Of a stretch of 7,569 nucleotides of DNA, positions 1 to 7,219 are shown piece after piece (the first letter of the stretch is position 1; every line of letters starts with the position of its first letter). Source of the stretch: Desulfobulbus sp. GTDB taxonomy: Bacteria; Pseudomonadota; Gammaproteobacteria; Burkholderiales; Rhodocyclaceae. The stretch spans positions 1-7,569 of the forward strand of contig WQUQ01000038.1 of NCBI GenBank assembly GCA_009782025.1, written 5' to 3'. A model generated the notes under the pieces. It ran no database searches. It was given only the letters and a program-made list of their open reading frames with translations, and was not told the DNA's origin. The translations under genes were made by a program, and so were the position numbers.

Positions 1-1
1 C

Positions 2-2461
2 GAAGCACAGGTTGGTCGTTACAACTCGTGGAAGGTCAAGGCGTTCTACAATGAAACGCCGCACGTCTTCAGCACCACGGTGCGCGACCTCTTTGTCTCC
101 GGGGGCAGCGTCAACGGCATACCGCTTCTGGTGTACAACCCCAGCCTGCCAGCAGGGACAAATCTCGGCGTAACAGGTAATAACGGCGCGACCAACGCCA
201 CCAACATCAACGCCGCGCAGGCATTGCCCGCCAACAACGAAATGATGCTGGTGCGCAAAAAAGGCGGCATCAAGGCCGAACTCGCCGAGGTGGACAACTT
301 CAAGTTCTACGCCTCCGCCACGCAGGAACAGCGCAAAGGCGAGCGGCCCTTTGGCGTCAATGGCACCCAGGGCGTCGAAGGCTTTGAGCCCATCGACTAC
401 ACCACCACCGATTTCGCGGCGGGCGTCCAGTACTGGAATGCGTTGGAAAAGTTGGCCTTCAATGCGCGCGTCTCCTATTCCAAGTTCGAGGACAACAACA
501 AGGGCTTTTTCGCGCAAAACCAAGGAGCCGTTGCCGGCGCGGCTCCTGCTCCTACGGCGAACATTCCCTCCAATTTCACCACCGGAATGTCGCTCAATGG
601 CATGCCTGTTTCGTATCTCAGCACGCCGCCGAACAACGACGCCATCAATTTCAAGCTTGATGGCTCGAAGCAGTTTGATTGGTGGAACAGCCGTCTGACC
701 GGCAGCGTGGCCTTTGGTCAAATGAAGCAGAACGACTCGCTGACCATGGTTCCCAATGTGGCTGGCCTGACTTTGTCCAGTAACCCCGGCGCCGGCGTTC
801 TCCCGACCGACATCAACAACTGGAATGGCGTCAATGGCTGCTGGGCCTCGCGTTGCAAGGCCGACGCCAAGATGGACACCAGCCTGTACAACCTCAACTG
901 GTCGATGGACCCGGTGGATGACCTGACGGTGCGGGCCGGCTTCCGGCAATACAAGAATGACAACAAGACGCCCACCTTCTTTGGTGTGAACCCGCTGACC
1001 GGAACGTCGACGGCGATCGGCAATACCTTTGGCTTCCAGGCCGGGTCGGTGATGTTGGCGAATCTGCCTTTCGCCAACACCTTGATTGCCCCAGGCACCG
1101 CCAACGGGGCGACGATAGCCGGTCAATTGGGTGTGCAGAACGTGGCCAATGCCTATGCCGCCTTCGGCAACAACGGCAGCAAAGCCTGGCCGGGACGTGG
1201 CGACAAGACCACCAACTACACGCTGTCGGGTGAGTACTCCATCAACAGGTTCCAGAACGTCAATCTGGAACTGGAGCGCGAGGACATCAATTACACCTAC
1301 CGCGAGCGCGGCAAGACCTGGGAAGACAAGTTCAAGCTGACCTACGTCAATCGCGACATTTTCGAGAACGCCTCATTTCGGGCCTCTTACGAATATGACA
1401 GAAAGCGCGGCAGCGACTATAGCTCCTCGGTGATGGGTCGTGAATTGGGCAGCTTCATGATGTACAACGGCGTGGCCCCCACCATCGGCAACGTCATGGC
1501 CATGATCAATGCGGCGGCGGCCAGCCCGACCGCCATCCTCAAGCTGGGGCCGGGCGGCGGCACTTACGACTATGTCGGCTTGCAGACCATTCTGGGCGCC
1601 ACCTCGGCCAATTCGGGTTCCTTCATGAAGCCCGACATCGCCGACCGCAACCAGAACATCCTCAACGCCCGCCTCAACTACAGCCCGCGTGACGACCTCG
1701 ATCTGGGTTTGAACCTGCAAGTCCGCCGCGCCAAGTACCGCAACGGCGACCAGTTCAACAGCGGACCGTGGGACACCTCCATCGGCCTGCAACAAAACAA
1801 CACCAACAGCCTCAGTCTGGACGCCACCTGGCAAGCGGCTTCCAACACCCAGGTGTCCGGCTACTACCAGTTTCAGTATGGCAAGCTGAAGAGTGTTGAG
1901 AACTACACGGGCACCACCAACGGCACCGTGGCCGCCACCGCGGCCAGCACGACGGCGAAGTGTGGCCCCCTGGCCGGCACGATGGACAGCATGAATTGCT
2001 GGATCAATGCGATGCGTGATCCGGCGGCCAACGTCGACGTCGATTCCACCGACAAGACCCAGATGTTTGGCGGTTCGCTGACGCATGACTTCGGCTGGTT
2101 CCGGCTCGGTATGACCTACAACTACGTGCATAGCCAGACGAGCATGAAGTACAAGGGCGCGGCGATGAATAACCTGGCGGCCAACGTCAACTCGGCGGCC
2201 TATGACGCTTACGGCCAGCTTCCCGACATGACGACCACCATGCACAACCTGGAGGTCGATCTGATCAAGAACTTCACCAAGAGTCTGGCCGTGCGGCTGA
2301 TGTACCGCCTGGACAAGTACTCGGTGAAGGATTGGCACTACGACTATCTGGATACGGCGACGAACGCTGCCGGGGTTCCCGCTGGTTATATGGCCTCCGA
2401 CATGGGAACGCTGAACTTCAACATCAACACCTTCGGCGCTTTCCTGCAATACAAGTTCTGA
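2..2461 (+). CDS. MtrB/PioB-family outer-membrane beta-barrel (decaheme-associated porin), 5' truncated by window
   Basis: The reading frame is open from base 2 to the TGA at 2459-2461, giving 819 residues with no true start. The GTG at 80 is an internal valine codon, because the upstream codons read EAQVGRYNSWKVKAFYNETP, which matches the style of the MtrB/PioB family near its N-terminal barrel strands. The protein shows alternating polar/aromatic strands such as DLTVRAGFRQYKND and LDLGLNLQVRRAKYR, separated by long Gly/Asn/Ala/Thr-rich loops. It ends in FLQYKF, the C-terminal aromatic strand used by the BAM machinery. Known family members form a large outer-membrane barrel enclosing a decaheme cytochrome (MtrA/PioA/MtoA) and pass electrons across the membrane. 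The signal peptide and any N-terminal CxxC lie outside the window. Four cysteines, C280/C285 and C654/C666 in fragment numbering, sit in loop-like segments. Two cytochrome genes follow on the same strand, supporting an electron-transfer role. The family call is fairly secure; the mtrB, mtoB or pioB subtype cannot be assigned. Confidence 0.86.
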   Translation, partial: EAQVGRYNSWKVKAFYNETPHVFSTTVRDLFVSGGSVNGIPLLVYNPSLPAGTNLGVTGNNGATNATNINAAQALPANNEMMLVRKKGGIKAELAEVDNFKFYASATQEQRKGERPFGVNGTQGVEGFEPIDYTTTDFAAGVQYWNALEKLAFNARVSYSKFEDNNKGFFAQNQGAVAGAAPAPTANIPSNFTTGMSLNGMPVSYLSTPPNNDAINFKLDGSKQFDWWNSRLTGSVAFGQMKQNDSLTMVPNVAGLTLSSNPGAGVLPTDINNWNGVNGCWASRCKADAKMDTSLYNLNWSMDPVDDLTVRAGFRQYKNDNKTPTFFGVNPLTGTSTAIGNTFGFQAGSVMLANLPFANTLIAPGTANGATIAGQLGVQNVANAYAAFGNNGSKAWPGRGDKTTNYTLSGEYSINRFQNVNLELEREDINYTYRERGKTWEDKFKLTYVNRDIFENASFRASYEYDRKRGSDYSSSVMGRELGSFMMYNGVAPTIGNVMAMINAAAASPTAILKLGPGGGTYDYVGLQTILGATSANSGSFMKPDIADRNQNILNARLNYSPRDDLDLGLNLQVRRAKYRNGDQFNSGPWDTSIGLQQNNTNSLSLDATWQAASNTQVSGYYQFQYGKLKSVENYTGTTNGTVAATAASTTAKCGPLAGTMDSMNCWINAMRDPAANVDVDSTDKTQMFGGSLTHDFGWFRLGMTYNYVHSQTSMKYKGAAMNNLAANVNSAAYDAYGQLPDMTTTMHNLEVDLIKNFTKSLAVRLMYRLDKYSVKDWHYDYLDTATNAAGVPAGYMASDMGTLNFNINTFGAFLQYKF

Positions 2462-2476
2462 TCGCCCGCACCGGAA

Positions 2477-2484
2477 AGAGGAGA
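2477..2484 (+). promoter_or_regulatory. Shine-Dalgarno site setting a TTG start for the first cytochrome
   Basis: The purine run AGAGGAGA lies 5-6 bases ahead of the TTG at 2490. It is a strong ribosome binding site and supports the non-ATG start. The resulting N-terminus is a good signal peptide, while no in-frame ATG occurs before the mature domain. Confidence 0.7.
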
Positions 2485-2489
2485 CCCAA

Positions 2490-3134
2490 TTGAAATCGCT
2501 TGCATACCAACCCCAATCCGGCGTCGTGCGCGCCCTGGCCGCAGCGGGCGTCAGCCTGCTGCTCGGCCTCGGCCTGGCCGGTGCCGCCCAGGCCAACGAA
2601 ACGGCCAAAACCGTCTGCGCCGGTTGCCACGGCCCGCAGGGCGACGCGCCCATCGCGCCGACCTTCCCCAATCTGGCGGGCTTGCAGAAGGAATATATCG
2701 TCAAGCAGTTGAACGACTTTATTTCCGGCAAGCGCAAGAACGACATGATGGCCCCCATCGTCGCCGATCTGAAGCCGGAGGACATCGGGCCGATCGCCGA
2801 GTACTTCAGCCAGCAGAAACCGACCAGCGGCAAGGCGGAAAACCGCATGGCGGCCAGCGCCGGCAAGGTGCTCTACAACCAGGGCAATGACGAAAGCGGC
2901 GTGCCCGCCTGCGTCGGCTGCCATCAGGAAAAAGGCGGCGGTTACATCGGCCCGACCGCTATTTATCCACGTATCGCCGGCCAGCAGGTCGAGTACGTCA
3001 AGCAGCAGTTGAAGGATTTTGCCTCGGGCGCGCGTGCCAACGACCCGAGCCGCTTCATGCGCACCACGGCCAAGCGCATGACCGAGGAGGAAATCGAAGA
3101 AGTCGCCCAGTATCTCGTGGGGGTGGGAGAATAA
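2490..3134 (+). CDS. Diheme c4-like periplasmic cytochrome c
   Basis: The 214-residue product has a Sec signal peptide: basic residues at K2 and R14, a hydrophobic core around 15-32, and likely cleavage after AQA at 35. Two class I cytochrome c domains follow, with heme motifs CAGCH (43-47) and CVGCH (141-145). Likely sixth ligands are M87 in the NDMMAP segment and M190 in the NDPSRFM segment. Two halves of about 90 residues with the repeated pattern N/RIAG-Q-x-EYxxxQLxDFxSG are typical of cytochrome c4, whose members are soluble or membrane-associated periplasmic diheme carriers. The TTG start is chosen for the strong Shine-Dalgarno just upstream. The gene begins 28 nt after the MtrB/PioB-like porin stop, so the two are probably co-transcribed. 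Inferred job: carrying electrons between an inner-membrane quinone enzyme or oxidase and the outer-membrane conduit. Plain c4 service to a terminal oxidase is the alternative. Confidence 0.9.
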   Translation: MKSLAYQPQSGVVRALAAAGVSLLLGLGLAGAAQANETAKTVCAGCHGPQGDAPIAPTFPNLAGLQKEYIVKQLNDFISGKRKNDMMAPIVADLKPEDIGPIAEYFSQQKPTSGKAENRMAASAGKVLYNQGNDESGVPACVGCHQEKGGGYIGPTAIYPRIAGQQVEYVKQQLKDFASGARANDPSRFMRTTAKRMTEEEIEEVAQYLVGVGE

Positions 3135-3147
3135 ACAGTCTCCCTGC

Positions 3148-3176
3148 GTAGGGGCGGGTTTCAAACCTGCCCCTAC
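3148..3176. repeat. Near-perfect 14-bp palindrome between the cytochrome genes, REP/MITE-like
   Basis: The left arm GTAGGGGCGGGTTT (3148-3161) and right arm AAACCTGCCCCTAC (3163-3176) are reverse complements except for one position, which would be a G-U pair in RNA. A CCT/AGG extension (3143-3145 with 3177-3179) pairs beyond a 2-base bulge. No T-run follows on the plus strand, so it is not a classic intrinsic terminator. It fills much of the 75-base gap between the two cytochrome coding regions and could limit read-through, stabilise the upstream mRNA end, or be a copy of a dispersed intergenic palindrome. Only one copy is in the window. Confidence 0.7.
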
Positions 3177-3196
3177 AGGTTGTCGACCTAAATTAC

Positions 3197-3203
3197 AGAG
3201 GTG
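3197..3203 (+). promoter_or_regulatory. Shine-Dalgarno site placing the second cytochrome start at ATG 3210
   Basis: AGAGGTG lies 6 bases ahead of the ATG at 3210. The in-frame GTG at 3201 is part of this site, so the longer start giving MSFMKK is unlikely. Confidence 0.65.
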
Positions 3204-3209
3204 TCATTC

Positions 3210-3866
3210 ATGAAAAAAATTCTGACGTTCATCATCGCCCTGGCTGCATTGCCCGTGGCAGCGCAGGCCCAGACCTGGAACCCGTCCGCCGCCGAATTGC
3301 AGGCGATGCAGGCCAAGGCCGATCCCGAGCGCGGCGAGGCCCTGTTCACGGCCTGCGTCGGTTGCCACAAGAAGGACGCGACGGGCCGCAGCAGTGGCGC
3401 TTACCCGCGGCTGGCCGGCCAGCATTTCACGGTGCTCTTGAAGCAGATGAAAGACATCAAGGCGGGCTTGCGTACCAACCCGAAGATGGCTCCGTATATC
3501 GAGGACCACATCTCCGACGTGGGCGAAATGGCCGATGTCGCAGTCTGGCTGACGGCCTTGCCGATTCCTGAGGATCGTATCGGCCGCGGCCCCGGCACCA
3601 GCGTCGACGCCGGCAAAGTGTTATTCGAACGCGATTGCGCCCAGTGCCACGGCCAGAAGGGTGAGGGCGACGCCGCCAGGTTCTACCCGATGGTCGCGGC
3701 CCAGCACTATCGCTACCTGCTGCGGGAAATGCACTTCATTCGCGATGGCGACCGCGGCAACTCGAATCCCGACATGGTCAAGGTCATCAAACCCTACCGC
3801 GAAGCCGATCTGGAAGCGCTGGCGGACTACATGTCCTCCCTGCCGCCGCCGGCTCCGGCCAAGTAA
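3210..3866 (+). CDS. Second diheme c4-like periplasmic cytochrome c
   Basis: The 218-residue product from ATG 3210 begins with a compact signal peptide (MKKILTFIIALAALPVAAQA, cleavage after residue 20). Two cytochrome c domains follow, with heme motifs CVGCH (49-53) and CAQCH (143-147). Likely axial methionines are M93 in NPKMAP and M189 in NPDMVK. The segments YPRLAGQHFTVLLKQMKDI and YPMVAAQHYRYLLREMHFI are the matching repeats of the two domains. The C-terminus is a short Pro/Ala tail. It is clearly diverged from the cytochrome upstream, with a longer linker before the first heme and different residues around the second, so it is not a recent tandem copy. It is the last plus-strand gene before the convergent housekeeping block. 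Inferred role: a second periplasmic carrier working with the MtrB/PioB-like conduit, perhaps docking to a different partner. The c4-like family call is firm; the role is inference. Confidence 0.9.
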   Translation: MKKILTFIIALAALPVAAQAQTWNPSAAELQAMQAKADPERGEALFTACVGCHKKDATGRSSGAYPRLAGQHFTVLLKQMKDIKAGLRTNPKMAPYIEDHISDVGEMADVAVWLTALPIPEDRIGRGPGTSVDAGKVLFERDCAQCHGQKGEGDAARFYPMVAAQHYRYLLREMHFIRDGDRGNSNPDMVKVIKPYREADLEALADYMSSLPPPAPAK

Positions 3867-3875
3867 CCGGCATAC

Positions 3876-3897
3876 GGCGCGGGAGCCATCCCGCGCC
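3876..3897. terminator. GC-rich hairpin in the convergent gap, possible bidirectional terminator
   Basis: GGCGCGGGA (3876-3884) and TCCCGCGCC (3889-3897) form a perfect 9-bp stem with a 4-base loop, starting 10 bases after the stop of the second cytochrome. It lies between two converging genes, where a terminator is expected. There is no T-run on either strand, so it is not a textbook intrinsic terminator; it may act with Rho or as an RNA 3'-end stabiliser. Confidence 0.5.
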
Positions 3898-3954
3898 ACC
3901 GCTGTCCGCAACCCAATGCCATCGCCCCAGCGGCGGAATCCTGCGGAAGGCTTG

Positions 3955-5313
3955 TTATTTCCCGATGCAGAAGCGGCTAAAGATGATGCCGAGTAAATCG
4001 TCGGCGGTGAATTCGCCGGTGATTTCGCCGAGCGCGCGCTGGGCCAGGCGCAGTTCTTCGGCGAACAGGTCGAGCGCTGGCAAATGGCCGGCGGCCACGG
4101 CGCGGGCAGCGGCGATGTGTTCCTGGGCGGTCGTGAGCGCTTGCACATGGCGTTGGCGGGCGATGAAGACGTCTTCCGCCGGATGCCAGCCGGCGATGCG
4201 CAGCAGTTCGGCGCGCAGCAGATCGATACCCTGGTTGGTCCTGGCGGACAAGGAAATGGCCACCGCGTCGCCGTGGGCGTCGTGTTCGGCGTGGCGTTCC
4301 GGCTGGCGGTTGGCGAGATCGATCTTGTTGTAGACGGTGAGGCGCGGCAGGTTGGCGGGCAGACGGGCGAGGATTTCCCGGTCGACGTCGGTCACGCCGG
4401 CGCGGGCGTCGACCAGCAGCAGCAGCGCGTCGGCTTTGGCGATTTCCTGCCAGCTTCTGGCGATGCCGATGCGCTCGATTTCGTCGGTGGTGTCGCGCAG
4501 ACCGGCGGTGTCGATGATGTGCAGCGGAATGCCCTCGATCTGGATGGTCGAGCGCAGAGCGTCGCGGGTGGTGCCGGCGATGGCCGTGACGATGGCCAGT
4601 TCGTCGCCGGCCAGGCGGTTGAGCAGCGAGGATTTGCCGACATTGGGCTGGCCGGCGAGGACGACGTGCAGACCCGCTTGCAGCAGGCGGCCCTGGCCGG
4701 CGCGGGTGAAAATTTCGGCCAGCTTGCCTTGCAGGCGTTCGAGACGGCCGAAGGCATCGGCGGCCTTGAGGAAGTCGATGTCCTCCTCGGGAAAATCAAG
4801 CGTGGCTTCGACCAGCATGCGCAGATCGATCAGTTCTTCGGTCAGACCGTGGATGGCCCGCGAGAATTCGCCTTGCAGCGAGCGCACGGCAGAACGAGCA
4901 GCGCTGGCAGTAGCGGCGTCGATGAGATCGGCGATAGCCTCGGCCTGGGCCAGATCCATCTTGCCATTGAGAAAGGCGCGGCGGCTGAATTCGCCCGGCT
5001 CGGCCAGCCGGGCGCCGAGATCGAGGCAGCGGGCGAGCAGCATCTGTAGCACCACCGGGCCGCCGTGACCTTGCAGTTCGAGCACATCCTCGCCGGTAAA
5101 GGAATGCGGCGCGGGAAAATGGAGCAGCAAGCCGCTGTCGATGACGCTGCCGTCGGCGGCGCGGAATTCGGCCAGGGTGGCATGGCGCGGCCTGGGCGTC
5201 TTGCCGCACAGCGCCAAAGCAAAGGGCAGCAAAGCGCTGCCCGAAATGCGGATGACGCCGACGCCGCCCCGGCCGGGAGCCGTGGCGATGGCGGCGATGG
5301 TGTCAGCGCTCAC
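3955..5313 (-). CDS. mnmE: MnmE (TrmE) tRNA modification GTPase
   Basis: The 452-residue product has the usual length and full domain set. The N-terminal tetrahydrofolate-binding, dimerising domain starts with [18 protein letters not shown] and carries FTGED near 72-76. A helical domain flanks an inserted Ras-like G domain with P-loop GQPNVGKS (221-228), TTRD (248-251), DTAG (268-271) and NKID (329-332). The C-terminus is CIGK (449-452), whose cysteine is conserved in the family. With MnmG, MnmE adds the (carboxymethyl)aminomethyl group at C5 of the wobble uridine of certain tRNAs, using methylene-THF, GTP and FAD. The start is GTG at 5313, 7 nt after the yidC stop; an ATG two codons earlier is followed at once by TAA, so it cannot be the start. 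It is the last gene of the minus-strand cluster seen here and converges with the cytochrome genes. No key residue is missing. Confidence 0.98.
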   Translation of the reverse strand: MSADTIAAIATAPGRGGVGVIRISGSALLPFALALCGKTPRPRHATLAEFRAADGSVIDSGLLLHFPAPHSFTGEDVLELQGHGGPVVLQMLLARCLDLGARLAEPGEFSRRAFLNGKMDLAQAEAIADLIDAATASAARSAVRSLQGEFSRAIHGLTEELIDLRMLVEATLDFPEEDIDFLKAADAFGRLERLQGKLAEIFTRAGQGRLLQAGLHVVLAGQPNVGKSSLLNRLAGDELAIVTAIAGTTRDALRSTIQIEGIPLHIIDTAGLRDTTDEIERIGIARSWQEIAKADALLLLVDARAGVTDVDREILARLPANLPRLTVYNKIDLANRQPERHAEHDAHGDAVAISLSARTNQGIDLLRAELLRIAGWHPAEDVFIARQRHVQALTTAQEHIAAARAVAAGHLPALDLFAEELRLAQRALGEITGEFTADDLLGIIFSRFCIGK

Positions 5314-5320
5314 TTACATC

Positions 5321-6979
5321 TCAGGCCTTGGCGTCATTGGCCGCCTTGCCGCCGGCGCCGATCATGCGGGTAATCTGCCACTGCTGGGCGATCGACAGGA
5401 TGTTGTTGACCACCCAATAGAGCACCAAGCCCGATGGGAACCAGAAGAACATGACGCCGAAGATCAGCGGCATGAACAGCATCATCTTGGCCTGGATGGG
5501 ATCTGGCGGCGTCGGGTTGAGCTTGGTCTGGATGAACATCGAGACCATCATGATGACCGGCAGGATGTAGTAAGGATCGGGCGCGGCCAGGTCCTTGATC
5601 CACAGAATCCACGGCGCACCGCGCATTTCGACGGCGCCAAGCAGCACCCAGTAGAGGGCGATGAAAACCGGAATCTGGATCAGGATCGGCAGGCAGCCGC
5701 CGAGCGGATTGACCTTCTCGGTCTGGTACAGCTTCATCATTTCCTGATTCAGGCGCTGTTTATCGTCGGCGTAGCGTTCCTTCAACTGCATCAGGCGTGG
5801 CGTGAGCAGGCGCATTTTGGCCATCGACTTGTAGGAAGCGGCCGACAGCGGGAAGAAGGCGGCCTTGATGATGATGGTCAGAATGACGATGGCCCAGCCC
5901 CAGTTGCCGACGATGCCATGGATGAATTGCAGCGCCCAGAAAATCGGCGCGGCAATCACCGTCAGCCAGCCGTAATCGACGACCAGATCGAGACCCGGCG
6001 ACATCTGCTTGAGCACCGCCTGCTCCTGCGGCCCGGCGTACAGCTTGACGGTGGTAGTGGCAGTGGCGCCCGGCGCAATCTCGGTCATGGGCACGATCAA
6101 GCCGGCCTGGTAAACATTGGCATTGTCCAGCTTGCGCGCGTAGAACTCGCGCGCCGCGTTTTCGGGCGGCACCAGGGCGGCAACAAAATAATGCTGAACC
6201 ATCGCCAGCCAGCCGTCGTTGGCGGTCTTGGCAAACTTGGCCTTGCCTTCGGCGATGTCGGAGAATTTCAGCTTCTGGTACTTGTGTTCATCGGTATAGA
6301 CGGCCGGGCCGGTGAAGGTCATGACCATTCTCGATTCGCCTTCCGGCGTTTCGCCATCGCGCTGAATCTGAAAATAAGCGTGCGGCGCAATCGGCTGTCC
6401 GCCGGCGTTGGTGACTTCCCAGGCCACGTCGATCAGGTAGGAATTGCGATGAAAGGTCAAAATCCTGGCGATTTTGCCGCCATTCGGGCCATCGGCCTCA
6501 AGGCGAACCTGCAAGGTATCGGCATGGTCGGCCAAGGTCGTGGGGCCAGCGACGCGGCGGAAAATCGAGCGGTGCGTCGGCAGGCCGTCGCCAATCAGGC
6601 CGCTTTGCGCGAAATACTGGTGCTTGGCGTCGAACAGGACGAAGTTCTTGCTCGGGTCGTCCTTTTCCTTGTAGTTGAACAGTTCGAGGCGGACGATGTC
6701 GCCGCCCTGGGTCGAGATGGTGGCTGCCAGCAGATCGGTGGTAATGGTGAAGGTCTCGGCGGCGCTGGCCGGGGCCGGAGCAACGCTGGCGCTTGGCGCG
6801 GTCACGCTGCCGGCTTGCAGATTGGCGCTGGGACGCGGCGCATCGCCGTTGGCGACCGGGGTGCCGGCGGCGGCAACTTCGGCAGCCGGCTTCGGCTGAT
6901 TGTATTTCTGCCAGTTTTCCCACAGCAGAAAGCTGGAGAGCGCAAAGATGATAACCAGGATCAGGCGACGAGTGTCCAT
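5321..6979 (-). CDS. yidC: YidC membrane protein insertase (Oxa1 family)
   Basis: The 552-residue product is the Gram-negative form of YidC. It has an N-terminal membrane anchor (MDTRRLILVIIFALSSFLLW, residues 1-20), a Pro/Ala-rich linker to about 75, a large periplasmic beta-sandwich domain (about 76-325), and a conserved C-terminal insertase core with hydrophobic segments near 338-380, 425-450, 467-485 and 498-532. The signature PLSAASYKSMAKMR follows the first core helix, which carries a lysine at 372 where E. coli YidC has its groove arginine; a basic residue there is expected. YidC inserts membrane proteins alone or with SecYEG. The ATG at 6979 is preferred over an in-frame TTG at 6994 because the protein then starts with the family's usual MD-x-R-R N-terminus. 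Neither start has a clear Shine-Dalgarno, so coupling to yidD translation 30 nt upstream is plausible. mnmE follows 7 nt later. Confidence 0.98.
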   Translation of the reverse strand: MDTRRLILVIIFALSSFLLWENWQKYNQPKPAAEVAAAGTPVANGDAPRPSANLQAGSVTAPSASVAPAPASAAETFTITTDLLAATISTQGGDIVRLELFNYKEKDDPSKNFVLFDAKHQYFAQSGLIGDGLPTHRSIFRRVAGPTTLADHADTLQVRLEADGPNGGKIARILTFHRNSYLIDVAWEVTNAGGQPIAPHAYFQIQRDGETPEGESRMVMTFTGPAVYTDEHKYQKLKFSDIAEGKAKFAKTANDGWLAMVQHYFVAALVPPENAAREFYARKLDNANVYQAGLIVPMTEIAPGATATTTVKLYAGPQEQAVLKQMSPGLDLVVDYGWLTVIAAPIFWALQFIHGIVGNWGWAIVILTIIIKAAFFPLSAASYKSMAKMRLLTPRLMQLKERYADDKQRLNQEMMKLYQTEKVNPLGGCLPILIQIPVFIALYWVLLGAVEMRGAPWILWIKDLAAPDPYYILPVIMMVSMFIQTKLNPTPPDPIQAKMMLFMPLIFGVMFFWFPSGLVLYWVVNNILSIAQQWQITRMIGAGGKAANDAKA

Positions 6980-7009
6980 GAACAGCCCATGCAATCAATC
7001 AGTTACAAA

Positions 7010-7219
7010 TCAGGGTACCGGATCGTACCCGCCTGGGCGCCAAGGGTGGCAACGGCAGATGCGCTTTACGCCCAGCCAGCCGCCCTTGATGACCCCGTAC
7101 TTCCCTACCGCTTCCGCCGTATATTCCGAACAACTCGGAACATAGCGGCAGCTTCGCCCCAGAAACGGGCTGATCGTATACTGATAAACACGAATCAGGC
7201 CGACCAACAGGCGTTTCAT
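7010..7219 (-). CDS. yidD: YidD membrane protein insertion efficiency factor
   Basis: This 69-residue protein carries the family signature: an N-terminal amphipathic segment ([20 protein letters not shown]), then [11 protein letters not shown] with the conserved cysteines and tyrosine, [14 protein letters not shown], and a C-terminal GGYDPVP. YidD is a small inner-membrane-associated protein that assists YidC-dependent insertion. Its ATG overlaps the rnpA stop by 4 bases (ATGA at 7216-7219), so translation is likely coupled, and yidC follows after 30 nt. Length and motifs are complete. Confidence 0.97.
   Translation of the reverse strand: MKRLLVGLIRVYQYTISPFLGRSCRYVPSCSEYTAEAVGKYGVIKGGWLGVKRICRCHPWRPGGYDPVP

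Noticed and set aside
80..2461. Complete porin gene starting at GTG 80
   Set aside because: The frame is open to the left edge and the codons before 80 encode family-like sequence; there is no signal peptide after 80, so the gene is truncated by the window.
2462..2489. Possible promoter between porin and first cytochrome
   Set aside because: The 28-base gap contains only the ribosome binding site and no -35/-10 pair; co-transcription is simpler.
1373..2866. 497-codon open frame on the minus strand
   Set aside because: It is antisense to the porin and first cytochrome, spans their boundary and is rich in V/G/H/R without any domain; a shadow of GC-biased codons.
3148..3176. Intrinsic terminator after the first cytochrome
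   Set aside because: The stem is strong but no T-run follows on the plus strand; the sequence downstream is ACAGGTTGTCG. It is better listed as a palindromic repeat with unknown effect.
4084..5049. 321-codon plus-strand open frame opposite mnmE
   Set aside because: It is a shadow of mnmE with a G/Q/D-rich sequence and no ribosome binding site or domain.
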